Shown here one piece after another: positions 45,912 through 56,643 of a stretch of 64,000 bases of DNA (within the stretch, counting starts at the first letter, position 1; each line of letters begins with the position of its first letter). Origin of the DNA: Lunularia cruciata (Eukaryota; Streptophyta; Marchantiopsida; Lunulariales; Lunulariaceae). The translations under genes and the position numbers were made by a program. The stretch lies in the NCBI GenBank assembly GCA_948567375.1, contig OX419758.1, positions 67,671,965 through 67,735,964 on the forward strand. The letters run 5' to 3'. The notes under the pieces are model-generated. The model had not been told where the DNA came from. It did not search any database and was given only the letters and a program-made list of their open reading frames with translations.

Positions 45912-48900
45912 TATGACAACCCAGCAAATATCACTTTTGCGGTAATCGGGTAAGTAAAGTTCGTTCCCGCAGAGATACGAGTCAGAAATGTCCAAATACA
46001 AAGCAAACAGAACAATGTAGTTTTTCTTGGTTGTGTCTTTAATCTCTCAAGTAGAAACCACACCCAGAAGAGAGTAACAAGCACTGACTCACAGTCTTGT
46101 CACAAATTAACACTCCTTAATCACAAATCCTTTAATTCTTTCCAAACAATCTTGATTGTGATGATTCACGCTCTCCCGAAAATGGCACTTCACTGCAAAA
46201 CGACTTCGCCTCAGAGTCTTGTTCTACCCCTCCACTGAAGGCACAACTTCCTCAATCAAAATTGCTTCACATCAACTTTGCACTGCACTCACAAATGCAA
46301 AATACTACCAACACTACAATTCCTCTCAGATCTGTCAAGGCATTGCTTCGATTGCACTTCACTCAGGATCAAACACACAGAATGAAGATCAAGGCTGTGG
46401 AATCCAACATCCAACAAGCACTCTGACTTGCACTTCAAATTTCTCCAAACACTCACAAACACAATTGCAAAGCTGATACTTGGAATCAAGCTCAAACGAC
46501 GAGCATTGCTTCACAGCACTTTGCTTTATCTATTCTCAGAAATAATGAGCACTGAACAACAATTTCCTACGAATGCCACTCTTAAGTAGTGAACAATCGA
46601 CAGTTCTAATACCTAAACCGTTCTACAAAAATTGTTCTAACCTGCAAATCCGAAATGACAATGCACCTCTTCATATCTGCCCCTTCAAATCTCAAATCTG
46701 TTACTAATCCGATCCAATGTCTACTTCTTCCTCGGCTTTCAAACCCAAACCCAAAGTAATCTTACTTCCTACTATCTTTTCCTCGGGTTTCACAACTCCT
46801 ACATCTTCTACCAGATCCAGCAATTCTCTTTCTTGATCTGAAATTGCACTAGTAGGTAATCTATCTAACTCTTCATCTTTCGACCCACTCTTCTCTAGTG
46901 TCTCTGAGGGCAACTCCGAAGACATTTGGATTCCTATGTTATCTACTTCGGGTTTTTCCTTAACATCTTTCCAAAGCTTTTCTAACTCTATTTTCACTAA
47001 GTCTAATCTAATTGAGATGATATCCTCTACCTCTAAAATCTTTCTGTCTACACGAGTTCTGAGACTAATTAACAAGGCATTCAAATCAGTGTCCTTTGCT
47101 TGTCTTCGCCTCATCTCCTGCACCAACAACTTCAACTCGTATAGTCGCGCTTCTTCAATTCGAACGTTGGCTTCTGTACTTAACATTGCATTCACTCTGA
47201 GGACTATCTCCTTCAATGGCTCCAATCTTGTCTTTCGTTCTTGTTCCCGATCTGCAAGCCATTCCTCTCTGTACATCGCCAACTCTTCTTTGAACTCAGC
47301 CTTCATCGCCTCCTTCTCTTTCTCCTTCTGTACAACTTTCTCTTCCTGATTACAAAGTAATTCTCGTAATCTCTCTTCTTCTCTATACCGCACAACAACT
47401 CTCTTTGCCAGAGTTCCTTCTTCTCCTCCTTACTCTCCATCACTCGATTGAGCTCTTGATCCTTTGATGCTACCCTTGCCATAGCATGGATAAGCTCTAC
47501 TCTTGAATCAGCAAACTGCTGCTTCAAGATTTCGTGCTCCGCTACCTGTCTCTCCCTTGCGATGTCACTCTTCCTCGCAAGATCCTCTCGATAACTCACT
47601 TCTCTCTTCAGGTCTTTGATTACCTGACTTCTCTCTACTGCTTCCGCTCGCAGTACTTCTCTCTCTTCCTCACCTCGGGTTACACTCTTCTTCAACTCCG
47701 AGTTCTCTTCTTCTAATCTTGATAAGACCTGCAAAACAATCTTTACCTCTGGACAAGTAGACTGCATCTCCTTCTTCTTCTGTTCCAACTTCACCAACAG
47801 CGGGCACACTACTTCTTGCAGGTAATCTACTCCATTACTGGCAACTTCTTCCTCCCGTGGAGTGGTCTCTCTTCTCTCTTTGTGTTCTCCCAATACTCAC
47901 CTTCTTCTCTGGAGTCTTTGTATCGGAATCAACGCCTCACTACCCGAGCTTTCTTCTACCTCTTCCTTCACTCTACTTGGCCCCGCTTCACACTTTGCCT
48001 TACATCTGGAGCAAACTCCTCACTGTACTGCGATCTTCTTCTCCTCTAGCACCGGTACTTTGTCTTCCAACGTCGCATTGTCTTCGGCTTCTACTTTGGC
48101 TTGCACTTCTTCTTCGTATTCTTCAACCGCTGGTGCCGAGGTCATTTCTCCACCGTCTTCACTGTCACTGCTAGTATCTCCACTCTGCAATGTCAGCTCA
48201 GGTTCCTCCTCACGTTCCGAGTCCTCCGTTTTGAGCTTGGCTTCTCCTTTTGAGTCTTCATCTTTTGACTCAATCAACACCATTCCTCGCCTCGGGTTAT
48301 TTTTCTGCATCTTCCGAGGTTTCTTGTTTTCTTCAGCTTCTGCTTGCCGAGTTCTCTTCTTCATCGGGGTACTTACCACGACCTCCATGTTTTTTCTTGT
48401 CTTCGCGTAGTAGTCGTCCGTGCTCCGGATTTGGAGAATGTATTGCTGCTCCTCCGTGTCGACTTCTCTTCTCAAGTCAGGATGGAAATGAGACACCATT
48501 CTATTGCGCTCCGCCAAATTGAGCAAATTCAACCCAAGGTAAAAATGTGTTGCAAATGGCATGATGTAGTGTGGAGGCCACTTATCCCGCAGATTCCACA
48601 CCATCTGCCTCGTTCTCCCGTGAAAACACCTTGCTCAATTGATCGGTACTCCCGCAAATAACTTGTGAAAGAACACTGCTTGGTGCTTCATCACATAAGT
48701 GGTTCTCTCCGGCTTCAGGATGGCCATTAGTGCACTCACAATTCCTCTCCTCACAGGGTCTTTGTAGCTCTCAACTTTGTACCCATTCTTTGTTCTCTTT
48801 GACGAGAAGGCATCTCTCACCTCCTGCATTTCTTGGGCTATCTCTCCTTTCCCCAAGAACTTGGCTCCCTACTCCGAACCCGCCTCCTTCCCGAGTACGA

Positions 48901-49690
48901 GTCTCCAATCCGACTCTGTCCAGCGAGCCGGATTTCCTCTCTTCCCTTCTTCCTCGGGACCATCGAGACATTTACTCTTGATGATTTCTATCATGAATCC
49001 TGGAAAACTTATGTTCCAATTCCATGCCAGAAAAGTGATCCGAAGTCGGCTCAAGACTTTGATCCTCGCTACTACATCTAATCTCTGAATTGCATGATTT
49101 CTCACTTCAAATTCAGAGTTCTTCTTCCTTCCTCCCATCTCTTCTGCTTTCTTACTGTCTCTTGATTTCTCTCTCGTGACTTCTCCCTTGCGCACTTACA
49201 CGAGTCCAACTCTATTTCCCTTTCCTCGATCACCTGCAAGACGACTCCTCAACGGCGAAGGAAAATTGCTCGACATTTTGTCGTTGCAGTTTTGATTTTT
49301 ATAGAGTTGCACTTCTTTGTCTTCCGTCACTTCGAGTTTCTACCAAGAAATCACACCTCCGGCATGCACCTGTCACTGTCAATCAACCTTCACACATATG
49401 AGCCGCCAGTTTTGGAACAGCCCCTTCTTGAATTTCTTGCCCCAACAAAAGGTTGTTAGACTGTCTTCGCCTCGGGTTGAGCTCCCCCCGATCCAAAGAC
49501 AATTGACTTTGTATTGTATGCTGACACGGCATTTTCGAGTACTTTGCCTTATGACCCGAAGTCACTTTACTTTGGGTTTCATCCCGAAGACAATTTTCTT
49601 TGCCTTCTTTGGCCATACAGGCGCAATCCAACTTCTCTATACACTTCTTCTCCTTTATTTTGAAAAAAAACAAAAAATGTGGGCACCACA
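45912..49690 (-). mobile_element. 3' LTR of the 13.7-kb element (family A)
   Basis: On the minus strand it starts TGTGGTGCCCACA (49,690) after the polypurine tract and ends near GTTGTCATA (45,912; terminal CA mutated). It has a TATA-like TCTATAAAAA near 49,305-49,296. The coding frame inside is listed separately. Confidence 0.92.
46704..49195 (-). pseudogene. LTR-encoded coiled-coil ORF, 3' LTR copy
   Basis: A reading frame of about 830 codons fills most of the LTR. From the N-terminus: a basic segment (REKSRDSKKAEEMGGRK), a folded-looking region (FMIEII, RWTESDWRLVLGKEAG, KNGYKVESYKDPVRRGI, QAVFFHKLFAG, MVWNLRDKWPPHYIMPF, FYLGLNLLNLAERNRM), a basic/acidic linker (KKRTRQAEAEENKKPRK, then Glu/Asp-rich), and a roughly 350-residue charged coiled coil. 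Breaks: TAG near 48,857, TGA at 48,635-48,637, TGA at 48,020-48,022 and a 1-bp deletion near 47,392. The two TGA codons are shared with the 5' copy; the others are private. The family is not recognised; a gag-accessory or structural role is only a guess. Confidence 0.75.
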
Positions 49691-49706
49691 TACCCCCTCC
49701 CTCAAA
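49691..49706 (-). other. Polypurine tract of the 13.7-kb element
   Basis: On the minus strand TTTGAGGGAGGGGGTA immediately precedes the 3' LTR start TGTGGTGCC. It primes plus-strand DNA synthesis. Confidence 0.85.
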
Positions 49707-50853
49707 TGTGAGCGTCCCCACGAACATAGACCTCGGGTGTCTTAGAAACTTCCGAGTCTATGGTCCAATATCTCCGAGCTCTCCACCCGTTTACTCGAGT
49801 GGCAAAAGGATTACCTTCCAAATCGACGAGTTGCATGGATCCATTTTCGTAAAGATGAAGAACTCGATAGGGACCCATCCATCTCAAATGCAACTTGCCT
49901 GGAAAAAATATTTGGCGATTGTCATATAACAAAACCAAATCCCCTTCTTGTACAGTCACAGGCTTGATTCTCTGATTGTGCCTGACTTTCCTCTGTGCTT
50001 GTACTTCTTTCGTGGTTTGCATTGCATCGTCTCTTTTCTCTTCTAACCACATCAGTTGATGAATCCGAAGATCATGACTTTCCTCTTCCGACATTCGTTC
50101 TTCGCACAGAACCCGATATGTCGGAACTTCAAATTCAACTGGCAGTATGGGATGCAAGCCATATGTCAAGAAGTATGGGGTTTGTTTGGTTGTAATCTTC
50201 TCTGTCGTTCAATATGCCCACAACGCGGCTGGTAATTTTGTATCCCAGTCATAGGCATAATTGACAGTCACCTTATTCAAAATTTTACAAAGTAACCCAT
50301 TTGCTTTTTCCATTAAGCCATTTGCTTTTGGGTTATAAGGAGTCGTCTTCCCATGTTTAATCTGAAAATACTTGGTTAACGCCTCCATTACCGAGTTCAA
50401 AAAATGTGTTCCTCGGTCACTGACCAATTCCAGAGGACACCCATATCGGGAGATGATGTTTCGAAAGAAAAATTCCGCCATAGTTTCAGCATCATCTCTG
50501 TGAGTTGCTTCCGCTTCAACCATCTTGGTAGCATAGTCAGTGCAAACCAAAATGTAGCACTTTCTTGTGACTCGGGTCACTGGTTGAATGGGACCCACAA
50601 AATCAATCCCCCATTTCTCAAATGGGGCCAAAGGCAAAATTGGTCTCAAAGGCCATTGAGAAGTAGCCGTCGGCTTCCCCGTTCTCTGACACGCATCACA
50701 GCTTTGGATATGAGCATGTACATCTTTGTACATTGTAGGCCACCAATACCCTACTGAAAGAATTTTCTTTACCGTATTCTTTAGAGCATAGTGTCCTCCC
50801 GATGCCTCGGAGTGTAAAGATTCAATTACTCTTCCTACTTCGTATGACTCCAA
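49702..50853 (-). pseudogene. Integrase, 13.7-kb element
   Basis: From 50,853 the minus strand shows H2C2 (GGHYALKNTVKKIL, YWWPTMYKDVHAHI, CDACQ). The catalytic core follows: KWGIDFVGPI (Asp), LVSDRGTHF (Asp), PKANGLMEKANGLL (Glu). The C-terminal GPY-type block reads LRWMGPYRVLHLYENG. There is no chromodomain. A TGA near 50,206 (an Arg CGA to TGA type change) splits core from C-terminus, and another TGA at about 50,854 separates it from the upstream pol frame. Otherwise all catalytic residues are present. Confidence 0.9.
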
Positions 50854-50856
50854 GCA

Positions 50857-52397
50857 TCACCAAAGTACTTCGTCTTCGCCCATCTTAAATAAAATGTTGT
50901 GTTTAAGCTGGTACGGCCCCATTTTCCTGAGAAAGACAGCACGCTGTTCCGGATCCATCCCCTCAGGACAATGGAGAGTATTCAGATAATTATATTCATC
51001 TGCATACCTCGTACTTCTCATTGCTGATAAGTGATACAACTCTTCGTCAAGGAACCGATCGTCAATTTCCCACTCTTGGTCTTGAGTTTCTAACCTGGAC
51101 AGGAATTCCGCATTAAATGCGAAGCTCCCTTCCTCACTTGTACAGTATACGTGAACTCTTGTAATAACAAGATCCATCTTGCAATTTGTCCCGATAAATC
51201 TGCCTTCTTGACCAGATGTTGCAATGCATAATGGTCAACATAGAAGACAAACTCATACCCCAACAAATAATGACAAAATTTCTTGCAAGCATACACCATT
51301 CCAAGTGCTTCTCTTTCAGTTGTCGAATAGTTCTTTTCAGAAACTGAAAGTTGTCGGCTGGCATAATACACCTGGTAGTCCTTCTTCTTCTCGTCCTTCT
51401 GACTCAAGACTACCCCAATGGCCATGGACAAAGTGTCCACATACACATGAAAAGGGACGTCCCAATTTGGGGCCCTCATGACGGGTGCTTCAACCAATTT
51501 CTTCTTCAACACCTGGAAAGCTTCTTCTTGATGTGCTTCCCACAGATAGTCTTTGGATTTCTTCAGAAGCTTTGTAAGTGGTGCAGCAAGCACTACATAG
51601 TTTGACACGAAGTGTCTGTAATTTCCGACATGTCCCAAGAAGGCTCTTAGCTCCTGGATGTTCTTCAGGGATTCCAAAGCTGCAATTATCTTAACCTTCT
51701 CAACATCGACTTCAATACCTCGGCTTGACACCCGATGCCCCAGAAGAATTCCCTCCTTCATGGCGAAGAAGCATTTCTCCGGGTGTAATGACAAGCCGGC
51801 AAAACGACACCTTTCAAACATTTGGCGAAGGTAATCTAAATGTACATCTCTTCGCCCAAACACACAAAAGTCATCAATAAAAACTTCCACAAATTTGAGC
51901 AGGAAATCCTTGAAGATCAAATTCATCATCCGCTGGAAAGTAGCGGGAGCATGACACAACCCAAAGGGCATTTGATTGTAAGCGAAAGTGCCCCCAATCA
52001 GTCGTGAATGTAGTTTTATCCTTGTCTTCTTCTCGAATGGATACTTGATTGTACCCTGAAATTCATTGAGAAAACTATAACAAGGATGCCCAGCTACCTG
52101 ATCTAAAATTGTATCGATAAAAGGCAAGGGATGATGATCTTTCCTTGTAACTGCATTTAATTTTCGGAAGTCTTGGCACACTCGGATCTTCCATGTTTTC
52201 TTCTTTGGGACAATGGGGGAGACCCATTCACTTCTTAAGACAGGGAAGATGATTCCGGCCCCTAAGTACTTGTTGATTTCATCTTTCACCAAAAGCGAGT
52301 ACTTCGGGTTCAGGCGGTATTGTCGTTGCCAAACCGGAACTGCACCTTCAACCAAATCAATCCGGTGTTCTCCATATTCTCGTGGAATACCCGGCAT
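50857..52397 (-). pseudogene. Reverse transcriptase and RNase H, 13.7-kb element
   Basis: The frame shows EWVSPIV, VCQDFRKLNAVTRKDHH, motif A SFLNEF (catalytic Asp replaced by Asn), FAYNQMPFGLCHAPATFQR, FIDDFCVFG (intact), LGHRVSSRG and AFLGHVGNYRHFV. RNase H follows with HVYVDTLS, TEREALG and YVDHYALQ. Between about 52,062 and 51,990 the frame is shifted by two compensating indels: the expected residues SGYNQVSIREED lie in another frame. The long open frame therefore hides a dead enzyme. A stop near 51,090 changes the frame before the integrase linker. Confidence 0.9.
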
Positions 52398-52406
52398 TTG
52401 ATCAAT

Positions 52407-53612
52407 CTACCAGGCAAATACATCCTGGAACTCTATAAACAGGGCAGTGTATCCTGCCAACTCCTCCAAAGTAACTGTCTTCGAGATTTTTAAAAATTTT
52501 CCTTCAGTTAGTAATACCTCTTGACAGTCATCGGGGTTGATGACTCCTTCAACGTGGCTTACTCGGCTTAACCCAAGGCGAGCGGCCATCAAACCCCCTT
52601 CCTCCAAGTCAGGTTCACCCGAGGTGAGGTCATATGGATCTTTGTCATCAACCTCTACCTTGTAGCATTCCAAGTAATTAACTTGGACTTCGTCTTCGGA
52701 TTCGTCTGAAGACAAAGACGATGAATCTTCGGATTTGTCCTCCTCTTTTGACGAACTTGTTTCCCCGAGATGGGGAACCTTCGTCCAACTCACAGTCACC
52801 AGCTTCTGATCTTCGGATGAAATGTCCTTGAATCTTAACTTCTGCTGATGCCAATCCACTACAACTTGGGCACTATACAACCAGGGTCTGCCGATCAACA
52901 AAGGATAACCAGTTTTTGTCACTGGCTGCAACATGATGTAATTCAACTTGAAGGGTACCCCTCCAATGATCGTGGTAATGTTCGACAACATGCCCAAGGG
53001 CCGTCTCCTGGTTTGGTCTGCAAACTTCAAAACTCGGGGTGTTGGTTCAAACATATGATACCCAAGTCAATTCGCAGTATCTTCGATCATGACATTCACA
53101 CCGGACCCAGAGTCAATGGGTATCGATGTGATCATGCACCCTGTAATCTCTGCGTCTACCTCGGGAGATCCCAGATCTTCTTGTTCAATACGATAAATAG
53201 CAGGTAGGTCCTTCTTTGACATCGACCTCACCTTCTTGAGGGTCGAATTTAGCTGTCTCTTGTACAGCTTGTTATCTTCCCACAATTGCTTAAATGTAAC
53301 ATTGGCATTTGTGGTGGCCAAATCGGCTGCAATATCATATTGGGGAACTCCTCCCAATTTGACCGTCTTTGTCTTCGGCTTTGGGTCCGAGGACTCTCCA
53401 TGTTCCCTCTTGACTTCGGGACGCTTCAAAATGGTGACGGGCTTGCTGATGGCCTTAACCCGAGCTTCCTCGGGTTGGCCTACCTCGGCTTGGATCAGAC
53501 CCTTTACTTTGGATCGGATGTCCGCCAGAAAAATTGGAGACTTCGTCTTCGTCTCTTCTTCCAAACTCAGTTCCCGAGTCCTGAGTAATGCCTCCGTTAA
53601 TTCTTTCTGCAA
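52407..53612 (-). pseudogene. Protease region, 13.7-kb element
   Basis: The minus strand reads IDSGSGVNVMIEDTAN, an aspartic protease active site (DSG), then an in-frame TGA (53,067-53,069). The fold continues with FEPTPRVLKFADQ, GVPFKLNYIML and PLLIGRPWLYSA. Glu/Asp/Ser-rich linkers flank it (52,680-52,780 and 53,450-53,600). A TAG near 52,400 separates it from reverse transcriptase. The protease would cut the Gag-Pol polyprotein. Confidence 0.87.
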
Positions 53613-53690
53613 GGCTTTAGCTTTAGCTTTTGCGAGGATCTTTTCCTCCTTGGCCGAAAGAATGGCTTTTGGGCGCTGTCTCTTTGCCTT

Positions 53691-55648
53691 TCAGGAAGAC
53701 GACGAGGTCGTACTCAGTTCTTCGGGATCACGCTTCTTCTTGCTGGAGTGTGTCTCAACTTTCAAAATTTCAAGGTCTGGCCATTCTCCTTCTGAGGCCG
53801 GACTCCCTTCTTGAGGTCTTTCTTCCTCAAGAGTAATGCAATTTACATTCGTATCCTCCTTCGGCTGAAGTGCTGCACGCTCAGCGGGGGTCTGTACATA
53901 TTTTACAGGCGGCTTCGGGTTCGGTGGGTGAGGGCATTGGTTGCCCATATGCCCTGATCCTTTACAATTTCCACACAAGGGAACGTACCCAATTTGCCTT
54001 CTTGGCTCGGGACAATTTGGAGACCAATGTCCCATCATAACATATAATAGGCTCCGGGCGCAACATTCTGAGGGCAATTTTGGTTGCTCATTGGTGGTCT
54101 TCGCGGAGGAGCATTGGGGTTATACTCCCTAGGTCCAAACCTCGGACCTTGATACGATGTGCTTGGTTGAGGCTGTACCTCCTGAGTTTGGTACACCGCC
54201 TCTTTGTCCTCGTCTTGGTTCCATCCCGGAACCCAATCAATTTGCTGCACCGGGAATGCATTACGAGTATTGCATTCTGTGTTTGCATGGCCAGATTTGC
54301 CACATGCGGTGCACCACACATTAGATCATCCAAATGCTGGGGCCTTTCTTTGGTCCTTAGCCCCAATCATCTGGATCTTGAATTCCAAAAACTCCTTGAT
54401 GAGGGCATCCAGCTTTGTATCCGCCTTATGTACACTCTTGGCTGGAGGAGTCACTGGTTTCTTGCCTCCACGTCTTCTGACTCGTCTTGGCTTTGATTCT
54501 TCTTTGGATTCCGAAGAAGAGCTCGAAGACGTAGAGGATTCATCCAAAGAAGGGGAGGTGCTGCGTGAAGCTCTCCTTCTGGGCTTCTTGCTCTTCTTCT
54601 CCCAATTTCTCCGATTATCGGCAGAGTGAGAGTGGGCCGCTTCATAACGAGCGACATATTTGAGTACTTTGTCCAGGGAAGTTACGTTCCTCTCCCTGGC
54701 AAAGATTCGTATCTCTGGTGAAAGGCCCCCGAGGAACCAGGTAATGGCTTGGGCATCGGAGTATCCCACCACCCCCGATTGCTTGGGAACTCGGTTCAGT
54801 AGTGCCATGAAGCGCTCAGAGTAGTCTCTCAACTTCTCCTTCTTGCCTCGGTCCAAATCGTTGAGTGCCGCGAAGACACTCGTATCGTAGTCAACTTCCC
54901 GGAATTGTTCTAGGAAGTTGTTTCTCAAGTCTGCCCAGTCCAATGGTACAAACCCCTTCTGAGTCACAGGGGTGTACCAGCTTTGTGGTTTCTTGCAAAG
55001 CAGACTTGGGAAAATTCTCAATCGATCCGCCGAGTCATGCTCCTTGTTAGCAAAGGAGATGACTTCAAATTCTTCGATGAATTCATCGAGGTTTTTGTCT
55101 TGTTCTGTCCCCTTATACTTTTGATAGGCGTGTCGGGTGACAGGGAGCAAAGTCATTGTTCGATGCACTGGGATTGGCTGAGGTAATGTGGAACTTGACG
55201 GAACAGAAGAATTGGCTGGAATTGACGCCATGTTGTCAGCCCAGGGATTCCAATTTGTCAAATTCAAAGAAGGATCTTCTTTGACAATTTTTGCTATGAG
55301 GGTGTCTACTTCAACCCGAGTGGAAGATTCAGGATCAACACCTTCGATGGGTTCTTCAAAATTCCTTCGGGACAACCGAGGAATCGTTCGTAGAAGATAT
55401 TGACACTCGTCTTCAGTAAGTGTTCGTGCTGTCTTTTCTCGAACAAAGGTCTTCAAGGAAACAACTTCCTTTACAGCTCTAAGGGAAGTTGGTGTACTGG
55501 GCCACAATGCATATGTTTGCCCACTCGATTCTTTCTTCTTCTTGGAAGAAGAGGGAGATGCCAAGTAGCCTTGCCAACCGCCTTTGCATTTCTTGTGGTC
55601 AAGTTCTCGCAGGGCTTCTTGCACTTCGTGAAGGAGTTGAAACTCCAA
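53691..55648 (-). pseudogene. Gag with two zinc knuckles, 13.7-kb element
   Basis: The frame from 55,648 holds a gag capsid block (LDEFIEEFEVISFAN, LCKKPQSWYTPVTQKG, LRNNFLEQFREVDYD, LRDYSERFMALLNRVP, AITWFLGGLSPEIRIF) and an Arg/Ser-rich segment, then an in-frame TGA near 54,325 (of CGA to TGA type). Two CCHC knuckles follow: CTACGKSGHANTEC (about 54,310) and CGNCKGSGHMGNQC (about 53,960), in different frames, so one indel separates them near 54,050. Gag forms the particle and binds RNA. Confidence 0.9.
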
Positions 55649-55826
55649 CGCCTCTTGCTCAGTTTCGTCAACGATGGATGGGACGTTCAGACGTTCGTCT
55701 TTGTCACGCTGAAGTGCTCATCTTTGAGCTCTCTCTTCCCGTTGTTCTTTCAATGCAGACATTCATATTGCATTGATACCCAGTTTCCAATTTGGCTTCA
55801 TATTCTTCCACTTCTGAGATTTGTAT

Positions 55827-55843
55827 CCCCGGCAGCGGCGCCA
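55827..55843 (-). other. Primer-binding site (tRNA-Asp type), 13.7-kb element
   Basis: The minus strand reads TGGCGCCGCTGCCGGGG, starting 7 bp inside the 5' LTR end. It differs by one base from the tRNA-Asp-complementary site commonly used by Tat/Athila elements. Confidence 0.88.
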
Positions 55844-56643
55844 AAAATCATGTGACAACCCAAGAAATATCACTTTTGCGGTAATCTGGTAAGTAAAGTT
55901 CGTTCCCGCAGAGATACGAGTCAGAAATGTCCAAATACAAAGCAAATAGTAACAATGTAGTTCTTCTTGGTTGCGTCTTTAATCTCTCAGGTAGAAACCA
56001 CACCCAGAAGAGAGTAACAAGCACTGACTCACAGTCTTGTCACAAATTAACACTCCTTAATCACAAATCCTTCAATTCTTTCCAAACAATCTTGATTGTG
56101 ATGATTCAGGCTCACCCGAAAACGGCACTTCACTGCAAAATGACTTCGCCTCAGAATCATGTTCTACCCCTCCACTGAAGGCACAACTTCCTCGATCAAA
56201 ATTGCTTCACATCAACTTTGCACTGCACTCACAAATGCAGAATACTACCAACACTACAATTCCTCTCAGATCTATCAAGGCATTGCTTTGATTGCACTTC
56301 ACTCATGATCAAACACACAGAATGAAGATCAAGGCTGTGGAATCCAACATCCAACAAGCACTCTGACTTGCACTTCAAATTTCTCCAAACACTCACAAAC
56401 ACAATTGCAAAGCTGATACTTGGAATCAAGCTCAAACGACGAGCATTGCTTCACAGCACTTCGCTTTATCTATTCTCAGAAATAATGAGCACTGAACAAC
56501 AATTTCCTGCGAATGCCACTCTTAAGTAGTGAACAATCGACAATTCTAACAACTATACCGTTCTACAAAAACTGTTCTAACCTGCAGATCCAAAATGACA
56601 ATGCACCTCTTCATATCTGCCCCTTCAAATCTCAAATCGGTTA

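Noticed and set aside
47862..48410. Long plus-strand Ser/Leu-rich frame (182 codons) in the LTR, also at 57,803-58,351
   Set aside because: It is the antisense of the charged coiled-coil/linker coding region; Glu/Lys-rich sense strands give open Ser/Leu-rich antisense frames. No domain of its own.
55827..55843. tRNA-like sequence considered as a tRNA gene
   Set aside because: Only the 17-nt 3'-end complement is present, at the correct place for a retroelement primer site; no cloverleaf.
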